From UBA2108 sp002713215 (GTDB taxonomy: Bacteria > Bacteroidota > Bacteroidia > Flavobacteriales_G > Salibacteraceae), in contig CALAPY010000020.1 in assembly GCA_937891015.1 (NCBI GenBank), positions 1-64,000 of the forward strand: DNA of 64,000 bases. Reading direction: 5' to 3'. Numbering within the stretch: position 1 is the stretch's first letter; each line of letters opens with the position of its first letter. Positions 1-8,285 of this stretch are shown here, piece after piece. Made by a program: the position numbers and the translations under genes. The notes below the pieces were generated by a model. It saw nothing but the letters and a program-made list of their open reading frames with translations. It was not told the DNA's origin and did not search any database.

Positions 1-206
1 TAAGTGAAGATGATTTTAAGGTAGTTTTGGTACAAGAACCAATGAAACACATTCTTAGCCATCGGATAATATACTGTTCATTTATCGAACTGGAACTAAC
101 GCAATTTAATTACAAGAATGGTCACAATTGGATAGTTATTCCACTGAACCAACTTCACAATTATCCAGTATCCAGGCTTATGGAAAAGTATATTTCCAAT
201 ATATAA
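1..206 (+). CDS. mutY: A/G-specific adenine glycosylase, 3' end only (MutY)
   Basis: An open frame enters from the left edge and stops with TAA at 204-206, giving the last 67 residues of a protein. It contains KHILSHR and QLHNYPVSRLMEKYI, which fit the C-terminal NUDIX-like domain of MutY, the part that recognises 8-oxoguanine opposite adenine. The catalytic helix-hairpin-helix and iron-sulfur regions would lie outside the window. A mutY-ssb-gldE-gldD gene order is common in flavobacteria, which supports the call. The reading frame is clear; the name rests on a short fragment. Confidence 0.72.
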   Translation, partial: SEDDFKVVLVQEPMKHILSHRIIYCSFIELELTQFNYKNGHNWIVIPLNQLHNYPVSRLMEKYISNI

Positions 207-211
207 ATCTT

Positions 212-219
212 TAGATTTG
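212..219 (+). promoter_or_regulatory. Bacteroidota -7 element (TAGATTTG) for ssb, inside a 14-bp palindrome
   Basis: TAGATTTG fits TAnnTTTG and ends 16 nt before the ssb ATG. It overlaps a palindrome at 205-218 (AAATCT-TT-AGATTT), which could be an operator or simply the end of mutY. Confidence 0.45.
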
Positions 220-235
220 TGTAAAATCGAATCGA

Positions 236-673
236 ATGGCTGGAAGTGTTAACAAAGTAATTCTCATTGGAAACTTAGGAAGAGATCCTGAAGTGAGGCA
301 TTTTGAAGAAGGACGAGCTGTAGCAAGTTTTTCCATTGCTACATCGGAAACCTTCACGGCAAAAAATGGTGAACGGCAAGAGCGAACGGAGTGGCACAAC
401 ATTACTATATGGAGACCAGGGTTAGTAAAACTTGCCGAACAATACCTTAAGAAGGGAAACAAGGTTTATATTGAAGGACAATTGCGAACAAGAAGTTGGG
501 AAGACCAGGATAAGAACACAAGATACACTACTGAAGTTTTAGTTGATAACCTTCAATTTTTGGGAAGTCCGAACACCGTTAAACAAGAAAACTCACCACC
601 TCTTGGAGAAGCCAAGGCGACCAGCACTACTGAAAGTAATACGGATGAAAAAGATGATGATTTACCATTTTAG
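236..673 (+). CDS. ssb: Single-stranded DNA-binding protein
   Basis: A 145-residue protein with the SSB OB-fold at about residues 3-108 (NKVILIGNLGRDPEVR near the N-terminus, WHNITIW, YIEGQLRTRSW). A short flexible linker leads to an acidic tail ending DDDLPF. That tail is the conserved peptide through which SSB recruits repair and replication partners. Length is slightly below the usual 150-180. It follows mutY by 29 bp and has its own candidate promoter, so expression need not depend on mutY. The protein coats single-stranded DNA in replication, recombination and repair. The call is secure. Confidence 0.96.
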   Translation: MAGSVNKVILIGNLGRDPEVRHFEEGRAVASFSIATSETFTAKNGERQERTEWHNITIWRPGLVKLAEQYLKKGNKVYIEGQLRTRSWEDQDKNTRYTTEVLVDNLQFLGSPNTVKQENSPPLGEAKATSTTESNTDEKDDDLPF

Positions 674-701
674 TCTTTCTATTCACTGATTCTAAAATTT
701 A

Positions 702-2048
702 ATGGAACCTCCGTCGAATAGTCTGTTATTAATTCTTTCGTTTCTCAACCCCATAACATTTAACATGGTATTGGAGTTTATAGGGTTAATAATTCTATTA
801 GCATGTTCCGGATTGGTCTCTGGCTCTGAAGTAGCTTTTTTTTCCCTGGTGCCTCAGGAAATTGACCAACTAAAAAACAGTCCCAACAAGGGAGAACATA
901 CTGCAGCACTGTTATTGGAAAAGCCCAAACTACTACTTGCAACTATTCTAATAGCCAATAATTTCATAAATATTGCCATAATCATCTTATCAAGTGCCCT
1001 TACGACAGCCATATTCAATTTTGGATCTCAGGTTCTCTTGGGCTTCTTGTTTCAAGTAATCCTGGTCACCTTTATTATTTTGCTGTTTGGAGAAGTATTG
1101 CCCAAGGTTTATGCGGTAAATAACCGAAAGCAACTTTCCTCAATTATGTCTTTGCCAATTCTAGGTCTAAGAAAAATCACTTATCCGATAAGTTTAATGT
1201 TGGTTAGAACTACATCACTTATCGATACGAAATTCAAAAAACGTGTCGACAATATATCTGTAGATAACTTATCGCATGCGCTTGAGTTAACAACCGATGA
1301 ATCAACTGGAGAAGAGGAAAAAAGAATATTGGAGGGCATTGTAAACTTTGGTAATACCGATGTAAAACAAATAATGATTTCCAGAGTTGATGTTTTTGCC
1401 TTAGAAATGAAGGAAAAATTCAGCTCGGTTAAAAGTCAGATTATCGAAGCCGGGTTTTCAAGAATTCCCGTCTTTAACGAGAATTTTGATAAAATTGAAG
1501 GGGTTCTTTACGTCAAAGACCTTCTTCCTCACATTGATAAAGGCGATGATTTTGAATGGCAAAAACTTGTAAGGCCTCCATTCTTTGTGCCTGAGAACAA
1601 AAAGATTGATGACCTCTTAAATGAAATCAAAGAGAAAAAAACGCATATCGCCATTGTAGTGGATGAGTATGGTGGTACATCTGGAATCGCAACCCTGGAA
1701 GATGTAATAGAAGAAATAGTTGGTGATATCTCTGATGAATTCGACGATGATGACATTACCTATTCAAAACTTGATGACAACAATTTCATTTTTGAAGGAA
1801 AAACATTGCTAAAAGACTTTTACCGAATTACCGATGCCAATGAAGAACTCTTTGAAAATGCTAAAGGTGATTCTGACAGTATTGGTGGAATTGTAATTGA
1901 AATCGCAGGGCGAATCCCTTTAAAAGGAGAGAAAGTACTCTTTGAAAACTATCAGTTTAAGATAGAATCAGCAGATCAACGGAAAATAAACACCATAAAA
2001 GTATCTATATTGCCCGGTGAGGACTCAGCAGATGAAGACGACAACTAA
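702..2048 (+). CDS. gldE: Gliding motility protein GldE (CNNM/CorC-like membrane protein)
   Basis: 448 residues. The N-terminal half has about four membrane segments (roughly 22-45, 75-100, 105-130, 140-165) of the DUF21/CNNM type, with the GLVSGSEVAFFSL signature. A pair of CBS domains follows at about 205-335, including the conserved HIAIVVDEYGGTSG and LEDVIEEIVGDI stretches. A CorC/HlyC-type transporter-associated domain ends the protein at about 355-440. This architecture is shared with magnesium/cobalt efflux proteins. The immediately downstream gldD identifies it as GldE, an inner-membrane partner in Bacteroidota gliding and T9SS function. The molecular activity of GldE is not known from the sequence. 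The start at 702 gives an N-terminal extension before the first membrane helix; an ATG at codon 22 is an alternative. Confidence 0.88.
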   Translation: MEPPSNSLLLILSFLNPITFNMVLEFIGLIILLACSGLVSGSEVAFFSLVPQEIDQLKNSPNKGEHTAALLLEKPKLLLATILIANNFINIAIIILSSALTTAIFNFGSQVLLGFLFQVILVTFIILLFGEVLPKVYAVNNRKQLSSIMSLPILGLRKITYPISLMLVRTTSLIDTKFKKRVDNISVDNLSHALELTTDESTGEEEKRILEGIVNFGNTDVKQIMISRVDVFALEMKEKFSSVKSQIIEAGFSRIPVFNENFDKIEGVLYVKDLLPHIDKGDDFEWQKLVRPPFFVPENKKIDDLLNEIKEKKTHIAIVVDEYGGTSGIATLEDVIEEIVGDISDEFDDDDITYSKLDDNNFIFEGKTLLKDFYRITDANEELFENAKGDSDSIGGIVIEIAGRIPLKGEKVLFENYQFKIESADQRKINTIKVSILPGEDSADEDDN

Positions 2049-2610
2049 GCTTATTTCATTTATTCTAATTACCTGTTTTTTTGTGGCTTGTGAAGAGGTT
2101 CCCATTCCAAAACCACTGGGTTATTATAGAATTGACTTTCCGGAAAAGCAGTATATAAACTACGAAGGGAGCTGTCCGTTTACATTTAAATACCCCTTGC
2201 GTTCGTTATTGGATACCGCCATAAACGGCAAACCTGATTGCTGGATGAACTTACATTATCCCCAGTATGGTGCAACCGTGCATTTCACTTATTCAGTAGT
2301 AGATGGTAATTTGAATAAATTTATTGAAGATTCCCGTAAGTTGGTCATGAAACACATTGTAAAGGCCAATGACATTGTTGAGGAAGTGATTATTCGGGAT
2401 GAACACAACGTATATGGATTAACATATGATTTTGAGGGCAACACAGCCACCAATTATCAGTTTTTCATCACGGATAGTTCGAAGCATTTTGTTCGCGGTT
2501 CCATGTATTTCAACCTGCCTCCAAACCCTGATTCACTGGCTCCGGTTAATGATTATATTAAAGCCGATCTCAAAAAAATGATTACTTCTTTTCAATGGAA
2601 GGAGGAGTAA
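2032..2610 (+). CDS. gldD: Gliding motility lipoprotein GldD
   Basis: 192 residues starting at ATG 2032, which lies inside the end of gldE (17-bp overlap), so the two are probably translationally coupled. A longer frame exists from GTG 2017, but only the ATG puts the positively charged n-region directly before the hydrophobic stretch. The signal ends in a lipobox (CFFVAC), so the mature protein is acylated on Cys. The body contains PLGYYRIDFPEKQY and a conserved CPFTFKYP segment, typical of GldD. GldD is essential for gliding and for T9SS function in Flavobacterium; its exact role is unresolved. The 3' end overlaps the convergent ctaA gene by 29 bp. Confidence 0.9.
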   Translation: MKTTTKLISFILITCFFVACEEVPIPKPLGYYRIDFPEKQYINYEGSCPFTFKYPLRSLLDTAINGKPDCWMNLHYPQYGATVHFTYSVVDGNLNKFIEDSRKLVMKHIVKANDIVEEVIIRDEHNVYGLTYDFEGNTATNYQFFITDSSKHFVRGSMYFNLPPNPDSLAPVNDYIKADLKKMITSFQWKEE

Positions 2611-3631
2611 ATCGGTGGTAGGCAAATACCAAACTTGATAGTAACAAAAGTGCCCCCATTTGGTGGAGAACCCCTAACTCAATTGGCACTCTCAGTAGCA
2701 AGGTAATTATTCCAAGTCCAAACTGGACAAGGACAAATATTAACATGAGACGAAGTGCTTGCAACTGAAGCGGGTCGGTTAATCGCCGAACTCCTTTAAC
2801 ATAAATAACAGCAACCCAAACAAAAATTATTATCGCCAACATGCGATGAACAAACTGAACTCCAGATTTGCCCATAACGAAGTTTAAATATACCGGGTCC
2901 ATGGCAAACACGGCACTGGAAACTATTTCCCCATCCATTAATGGCCAGGTATTGTGCACCAACCCTGCCTGAAGCCCGGCAACAAATGCTCCATATACCG
3001 CTTGAATCAAAGTGAGTAATAGCAATAACCGTATCTGCTTGCCAAAGGAAAATAACTGTCCCATATTTTTTGTCCTTGGCACATTAATTTCGAAAATGAT
3101 CCATAAAATGTACAGACAGGTAATAAATGCGGTTAACAAATGGGCAGAAAGCCGGTAATGACTCACCCTGGGCACATCAACTAAACCACTTTTTACCATA
3201 AACCATCCCAAAAAAGCCTGAAACGCTCCTAAGGCAAATACCACCAATAGTTGATTGCGAAGTTTTTTATTTCCCAAAAACCATCTCTTAGCCATAAAGG
3301 CCAGAAACGGAATTAGAAAAACAATTCCAAGGACTCTCCCCAACAATCGGTGCAGATACTCCCACCAGAAAATTGATTTATAATCTTCGAGTGAAAAGTT
3401 ATAATTCAACTCTTTGAACTCTGGAAAATTTTGATAGGCCTTAAAGGATTCGTTCCACTCCTGATCGCTCACAGGAGGAATACTTCCCACTATTAAGTTC
3501 CAATCGGTCATGCTAAGCCCCGAGTGGGTTAGTCGGGTTATGCCCCCAATAGCAACCATTAGAAAAACCATTACCGCACCGGTTGCCAGCCAAATGGTTA
3601 AAACCTTTTTTTGAAACTTAGACAATTCCAC
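2582..3631 (-). CDS. ctaA: Heme A synthase (COX15/CtaA family)
   Basis: About 349 residues and eight predicted membrane helices. It converts heme O to heme A for cytochrome c oxidase. Seen motifs are GGITRLTHSGLSM near the N-terminus, WEYLHRLLGR, SHYRLSAHLL, FVHRMLA and LGVLHQMGALLLL. The repeated His-containing helices supply the heme ligands known for this family. The frame extends upstream to a TTG at 3652, but a TACTTTTG promoter element (3636-3643) lies inside that extension. The GTG at 3631 or TTG at 3625 is therefore a better start, with almost no 5' leader. The 3' end overlaps gldD in convergent orientation. No cytochrome oxidase genes are in the window. Confidence 0.88.
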   Translation of the reverse strand: MELSKFQKKVLTIWLATGAVMVFLMVAIGGITRLTHSGLSMTDWNLIVGSIPPVSDQEWNESFKAYQNFPEFKELNYNFSLEDYKSIFWWEYLHRLLGRVLGIVFLIPFLAFMAKRWFLGNKKLRNQLLVVFALGAFQAFLGWFMVKSGLVDVPRVSHYRLSAHLLTAFITCLYILWIIFEINVPRTKNMGQLFSFGKQIRLLLLLTLIQAVYGAFVAGLQAGLVHNTWPLMDGEIVSSAVFAMDPVYLNFVMGKSGVQFVHRMLAIIIFVWVAVIYVKGVRRLTDPLQLQALRLMLIFVLVQFGLGIITLLLRVPIELGVLHQMGALLLLSSLVFAYHRFTPPSIEKK

Positions 3632-3635
3632 CGCG

Positions 3636-3643
3636 CAAAAGTA
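3636..3643 (-). promoter_or_regulatory. -7 element (TACTTTTG) for ctaA, close to the start codon
   Basis: It lies 4 nt before the preferred GTG start, implying a nearly leaderless mRNA. It also argues against the longer TTG-initiated frame. Confidence 0.4.
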
Positions 3644-3691
3644 TTCAGCCAAAATTTTGGGCGAACAATTAAATCAAAAAATAATACCTAC

Positions 3692-3934
3692 CTATCGGGT
3701 GGGAATTAGCTTAAAAATATTGGGAAAGGAAATTTTGGGTGTTGAAATATAAGTCTCAGCGTCAGTTTGTTCTTTTTCGTCAGTTTGATCTTCTTTATTC
3801 TGATTCACCCGAACATCATTTTTGGTATTATCAACCTGAACGTCTTGCTTGGAATTCTGGAAGTCTCTATCGGGTAATTGAGAACAGGAACAGGCCAGAA
3901 AAAAGCTCAATATGATCAAATACAAAGGGCGCAT
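3692..3934 (-). CDS. Small lipoprotein of unknown function
   Basis: 80 residues. A hydrophobic signal (LYLIILSFFLACSCS) ends in a possible lipobox with Cys15 or Cys17. The mature part is short and very rich in Asp, Asn, Gln, Lys and Glu, with no recognisable fold, ending in KLIPTR. I do not recognise a family. A -7 element lies at 3962-3969, 27 nt upstream of the ATG, so the gene may be transcribed independently and could run on into ctaA 40 bp downstream. Composition resembles many short, charged Bacteroidota lipoproteins. The signal peptide plus promoter make it more likely than not to be real. Confidence 0.6.
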   Translation of the reverse strand: MRPLYLIILSFFLACSCSQLPDRDFQNSKQDVQVDNTKNDVRVNQNKEDQTDEKEQTDAETYISTPKISFPNIFKLIPTR

Positions 3935-3961
3935 TAATTAATCTCTGAAAATTATACAAGC

Positions 3962-3969
3962 CAAAAGTA
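3962..3969 (-). promoter_or_regulatory. -7 element (TACTTTTG) for the small lipoprotein gene
   Basis: An exact TAnnTTTG match on the minus strand, 27 nt before the ATG at 3934. Confidence 0.42.
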
Positions 3970-4071
3970 ACACATAATAAATGCGCCCGATCTAATTAAC
4001 AAAAGTTTAACTTATTTTATTTCAGTCGTTTAACCTGACAATACTCTTGAATAATAGACTAGTCAATAATT

Positions 4072-4079
4072 TATATTTG
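4072..4079 (+). promoter_or_regulatory. -7 element (TATATTTG) for tatC
   Basis: An exact match 10 nt before the tatC ATG, so the leader would be only a few nucleotides long. Confidence 0.48.
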
Positions 4080-4089
4080 CGGCTTAGAA

Positions 4090-4938
4090 ATGAGCACGGA
4101 AAATCAATCTGAAAACGCCTCTTCTCAAGAGGAAATGTCCTTTCTGGAACATCTGGAAGTATTGCGTTGGCACATAGTAAGAAGTGCGATTGCCATACTC
4201 TCTCTTTCCATTATTGCCTTTCTCAACAAGTCCTTCGTTTTCGATACCTTTTTATTGGGGCCAAAAAAACCTGATTTCCCAACCTTTAGATTCTTGTGTG
4301 AGTTTAGCGAATGGCTCAATGGAATGGTTCCATCAATGGTAGGTAAGGACACCTTATGCATTGGGCAAAATATGCCCGACCTACAGAATATTCATATGGC
4401 GGGGCAGTTTACCACGCACATTATGATTTCTCTCTTCACCGGACTTATAGTTGCTTTCCCGTATGTATTCTGGGAAATTTGGCGATTCATTAAGCCCGGG
4501 CTTAAAGACACAGAAAGTAAAATTGCACGAGGTTCGGTGTTTTTTACATCAACCTTATTTCTTTCTGGCGTATGTTTTGGATACTTCATTATTAGTCCAC
4601 TTTCCGTAAATTTCTTTTTGAACTATTCTGTAAGTGAGCAAGTACATACAATTCCTACTCTTTCAACCTATATATCTACAGTAACTACAGTGGTCTTAGC
4701 CTGTGGTTTTGTATTCCAGCTCCCAATTGTCATCTACTTTTTGACCAAAGTAGGTTTGGTGGGTCCTTTGTCTTTAAAGAAGTTTAGAAGACATGCATTT
4801 GTTGGATGTTTAATTTTATCCGCGGTTATTACACCACCCGATGTATTTAGCCAGTTCTTGGTTACCTTGCCGCTTATTATTCTTTATGAAATAAGCATAT
4901 ACATCTCTGCCAGGGTGGAAAAGGAACAACAAAGTTGA
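4090..4938 (+). CDS. tatC: Sec-independent protein translocase TatC
   Basis: 282 residues with six membrane segments. TatC is the receptor for twin-arginine signal peptides in the inner membrane. Diagnostic stretches are MSFLEHLEVLRWHIVRS at the N-terminus, FPYVFWEIWRFIKPGL with the conserved Pro-Gly-Leu, and VITPPDVFSQ near the C-terminus. The first periplasmic loop (about residues 50-108) is longer than in E. coli TatC (258 residues) and carries Cys residues, as is usual in Bacteroidota. No tatA is adjacent. The stop TGA overlaps the TTG start of the next gene by 4 bp, so the two are likely translationally coupled. Confidence 0.94.
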   Translation: MSTENQSENASSQEEMSFLEHLEVLRWHIVRSAIAILSLSIIAFLNKSFVFDTFLLGPKKPDFPTFRFLCEFSEWLNGMVPSMVGKDTLCIGQNMPDLQNIHMAGQFTTHIMISLFTGLIVAFPYVFWEIWRFIKPGLKDTESKIARGSVFFTSTLFLSGVCFGYFIISPLSVNFFLNYSVSEQVHTIPTLSTYISTVTTVVLACGFVFQLPIVIYFLTKVGLVGPLSLKKFRRHAFVGCLILSAVITPPDVFSQFLVTLPLIILYEISIYISARVEKEQQS

Positions 4939-7439
4939 AACCATTGAAGACGTTTTTTTATCATTCATTTTTAAAGTCTGGTGCTTCTCTGCTTCTGTTT
5001 GTTTTTCTTACATTAGCAGGAAGTTCACAAAAAACTATTGTTCAAGGCCGAGTAATGGATTCCGAAACCAAGGAACCTCTACCCTTTGTAAATGTTGCAT
5101 TTAAAGGTTCCAAAATTGGGGCTTCAACAAACATGGACGGCTATTATAAAATTGAGACCTACTATCCTACAGACTCACTTGTAGCATCTTTTGTAGGATA
5201 TAAGCCAAAGGTCTATAGAGTTAAAAAGGACATTTCCCAAACCATAAATTTCAACCTAGAAGCCGGACATATTACATTGGAAGCAGTAGAAATCAGACCC
5301 GACAAAAAGGCTGTAAATCCTGCCCTTGTTATTTTGGATCAGGTGCTCAAAAACAAAAAAATCAATAACAAAACCAAGTTGGATGCCTATCAATACGAGG
5401 CGTATAATAAGGTAGAGTTTGACCTGAATAATATCGACAAAAAATTTATGGAACGAAAGGTATGGAAGCCCTTCAAATTTATTTTCGATAATGTAGATAG
5501 CACAGGAGAAAAGCCTTTCCTTCCTGTTTTTATGACTGAATCCATGTCTGATTATTATTATACCAGGCTGCCAAAACGAAACAAGGAAATTATTAAAGCA
5601 GTTAAAATTTCAGGGATTGAAAATGAAAGTATTCAGCAGTTTCTGGGAGATATGTACCAAAACGTAAACATCTATGATAATTACGTTAAACTGTTTAACA
5701 AAAGCTTTATAAGTCCGGTAGCTAATTTGGGTAAGGCCAGTTATCGATATTATCTGCTAGACAGTGCTGACATTGACGATCATAAGTGTTATAAAATCAA
5801 GTTTATTCCACGCAGAGACCATGAATTGAATTTTGCAGGAATAATGTGGATTGCAGATACTTCGTATGCGGTTAAAAGAGTTGAAGCGAAAGCATCGAAA
5901 AATGCCAACATAAACTTTGTTCGTGAATTGGCCATTAAACAGGAATACAGTGAAGTAGAAAACGAGGTCTGGATGTTGACTCATGATTATTTATTAGTTG
6001 ACTTTAATCTGGCAGAAACTACCATGGGAATCTATGGGAAAAAGACCGCCACCTATCGTGATTTTAAAATTAACCAACCAAAAGATGCCTCCTTTTTTGC
6101 TGAAGGAACCAATGTGGTTGTTAAAGATAGCGCTGGAGATCATTCGGATGACTACTGGAAAGAAAATCGCCACATTGAATTGGGAAAAACGGAAACGCAG
6201 GTTTACCATATGGTAGACACGCTGAATACAATTCCAGCCTTTCGAACCTATCTGGACGTTATTAAAATTATTACCACTGGTTATAAAGAGTTTGACAAGT
6301 TCGAAATTGGCCCTTACTTCAATTTGTACAGTTTTAACCCGGTTGAAGGACATCGATTCAGGTTAGGGGCAAGAACCATGAAAAGCTTTAGCGAAAAAAT
6401 GAGGCTACGAGGGTTCTTAGCGTATGGAACACGAGATACCAGGCTTAAATATGGTGCCGGGATGGATTTGTTTGTAAGTAGAAAGCCATGGAGTCAAATT
6501 CATCTCGATTATAAATATGATATTGAGCAACTAGGAACCAGCAAAAGCTCAATGAGTGAGCAGAACATATTGTCATCGGTTTTTCGTTCGAGACCAGCTA
6601 ATCAGTTAAACGCGGTTGAAGAATACGATATAGGTTGGGAACATTGGTGGCGTGATGGATTTTCAAATGAAATTACCCTGAGGCATAGGCAATTAAGCTC
6701 GGTGAGTGACGGGCTAAAATTTCAAGAGGTAAATAATCAGAATCAAGTTGTAGATCACCAATTTCTAAAGTTCTCGGAAATTGAGGTAGCGGCAAGATTT
6801 GGAATTCGGGAAAAGTTTATCCTAGGTGCATTTGACCGCTATAGCCTGGGTACAAAATACCCTATTATGGGCGTTACAGGCACCTTTGGGCTAAAAGGGA
6901 TTTTTGAAAGTGACTATGAATACCAGAAGGTATTTGTATTTATGAGTGACCGAATTTTTTTGAACCCCTTTGGTCATACCGACCTTATCGTTGGAATGGG
7001 AAAAATCTGGGGGGCAGTCCCATTCCCGGTACTGGAATTGCACAACGGTAATGAAACCTTCTTTTATGACAACCTTGCATTTAACCTAATGAATTTTCTG
7101 GAATACGCCAGTGACGAATGGGTTGAGGTAGCTTTAACTCACCATTTCAATGGAATATTTCTAAATCGAATTCCACTGCTCAGAAAACTCCAATGGAGGG
7201 AGGTTGTTTCAGTAAGGGGAGTCGCCGGTAAACTCTCACCAATTAACAAACAACAAATTCTCTTTCCTACTACACTCTCAGAGTTACCAAAACCTTATGT
7301 AGAAATGAGTGTTGGAATCGAAAATATTTTTAAACTTATTCGGGTTGACGGCATGTGGAGGTTAACCAATTTGTCAAAAAACAATAAAAGTCCGGTTCGA
7401 AACTTTGGAATAGCGGTCTCATTAAACTTCACATTCTAA
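4935..7439 (+). CDS. DUF5686 outer-membrane protein with carboxypeptidase-like regulatory domain
   Basis: 834 residues starting at TTG 4935, which overlaps the tatC stop. A signal peptide (about 1-31) is followed by a CarboxypepD_reg-like beta-sandwich at about 33-115 (VQGRVMDSETKEPLPFVNVAF, then a GxYKIET-type strand). The rest matches the large DUF5686 family. Its C-terminal half (about 430-834) alternates hydrophobic and polar strands and ends in aromatic NFTF, as expected for an outer-membrane beta-barrel. There is no TonB box or plug domain that I can see. Function is unknown. Coupling to tatC is unusual enough to be worth noting, though no Tat signal is visible here. Confidence 0.82.
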   Translation: MKPLKTFFYHSFLKSGASLLLFVFLTLAGSSQKTIVQGRVMDSETKEPLPFVNVAFKGSKIGASTNMDGYYKIETYYPTDSLVASFVGYKPKVYRVKKDISQTINFNLEAGHITLEAVEIRPDKKAVNPALVILDQVLKNKKINNKTKLDAYQYEAYNKVEFDLNNIDKKFMERKVWKPFKFIFDNVDSTGEKPFLPVFMTESMSDYYYTRLPKRNKEIIKAVKISGIENESIQQFLGDMYQNVNIYDNYVKLFNKSFISPVANLGKASYRYYLLDSADIDDHKCYKIKFIPRRDHELNFAGIMWIADTSYAVKRVEAKASKNANINFVRELAIKQEYSEVENEVWMLTHDYLLVDFNLAETTMGIYGKKTATYRDFKINQPKDASFFAEGTNVVVKDSAGDHSDDYWKENRHIELGKTETQVYHMVDTLNTIPAFRTYLDVIKIITTGYKEFDKFEIGPYFNLYSFNPVEGHRFRLGARTMKSFSEKMRLRGFLAYGTRDTRLKYGAGMDLFVSRKPWSQIHLDYKYDIEQLGTSKSSMSEQNILSSVFRSRPANQLNAVEEYDIGWEHWWRDGFSNEITLRHRQLSSVSDGLKFQEVNNQNQVVDHQFLKFSEIEVAARFGIREKFILGAFDRYSLGTKYPIMGVTGTFGLKGIFESDYEYQKVFVFMSDRIFLNPFGHTDLIVGMGKIWGAVPFPVLELHNGNETFFYDNLAFNLMNFLEYASDEWVEVALTHHFNGIFLNRIPLLRKLQWREVVSVRGVAGKLSPINKQQILFPTTLSELPKPYVEMSVGIENIFKLIRVDGMWRLTNLSKNNKSPVRNFGIAVSLNFTF

Positions 7440-7444
7440 ATTTG
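7437..7444 (+). promoter_or_regulatory. Possible -7 element (TAAATTTG) for lptB, overlapping the upstream stop
   Basis: The match uses the TAA stop of the preceding gene and ends 4 nt before the lptB ATG. If it is used, the mRNA would be essentially leaderless. A chance match cannot be excluded. Confidence 0.3.
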
Positions 7445-7448
7445 CACC

Positions 7449-8180
7449 ATGAAGCTACACGCCGAGAGTCTTGTTAAAAAATACCGCAGTCGCACTGTTG
7501 TTAATGGTGTTTCTGTTGAAGTGAATCAAGGTGAGATTGTAGGCTTGTTAGGTCCTAACGGCGCAGGGAAAACCACATCTTTTTATATGATTGTGGGGTT
7601 AATAAAACCAAATGCCGGAGAAATCTTTTTAGAAGATCAGCGAATTACTGGCCTCCCAATGTATAAACGTGCGCAGTTGGGAATTGGCTATCTACCCCAG
7701 GAAGCAAGTGTATTTAGGAAGCTAACTGTAGAAGACAACATTAAGGCGGTGCTTGAAATGACGAAATTGTCTAAGAAAGAGCAAAGCGATAAACTGGAAT
7801 CCTTAATCGATGAATTTTCATTGGGCCATGTTAGAACCAACCGGGGAGATTTGCTCTCAGGTGGTGAACGACGAAGAACTGAAATTGCCCGTTCATTGGC
7901 GGTTGACCCTAAGTTTATATTGCTGGATGAACCTTTTGCCGGTGTAGACCCAATTGCGGTTGAAGATATTCAGGGAATTGTTTCTACACTCAAAAAAAAG
8001 AATATTGGTATTCTGATTACCGATCACAACGTACAGGAAACCCTTTCGATTACAGACCGTGCCTACCTCCTTTTTGAAGGCAGTATCCTGAAAGCCGGAA
8101 CGGCGGAAGAACTGGCTAATGATGAACAGGTAAAAAGAGTTTACTTAGGTAAAAACTTTGAGCTAAAAAGAAAGGCCTAG
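7449..8180 (+). CDS. lptB: LPS export ABC transporter ATP-binding protein LptB
   Basis: 243 residues, a stand-alone ABC ATPase. Walker A GPNGAGKTT is at 35-43, the signature is LSGGERRRTEIARSL, and Walker B with D-loop is FILLDEPFAGVDP. The switch His lies in ITDHNVQETL. The ERRRTEIAR signature and DHNV are typical of LptB, which powers extraction of lipopolysaccharide from the inner membrane with LptF and LptG. Those partners are not in the window. It begins 9 bp after the DUF5686 gene and may be read through from it. Confidence 0.93.
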   Translation: MKLHAESLVKKYRSRTVVNGVSVEVNQGEIVGLLGPNGAGKTTSFYMIVGLIKPNAGEIFLEDQRITGLPMYKRAQLGIGYLPQEASVFRKLTVEDNIKAVLEMTKLSKKEQSDKLESLIDEFSLGHVRTNRGDLLSGGERRRTEIARSLAVDPKFILLDEPFAGVDPIAVEDIQGIVSTLKKKNIGILITDHNVQETLSITDRAYLLFEGSILKAGTAEELANDEQVKRVYLGKNFELKRKA

Positions 8181-8285
8181 CCATTCATGAGGCCAAATCC
8201 TGAGGAATTTTACTCCACAAAATTGTAATATTGAATCGGGTAAACCTTCGCATTGGTTTATGCGCTATAGCAAGTTGGTAGAACT

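Noticed and set aside
2017..2031. GTG start giving a longer gldD
   Set aside because: It adds five residues before a normal lipoprotein signal peptide; the ATG at 2032 is better.
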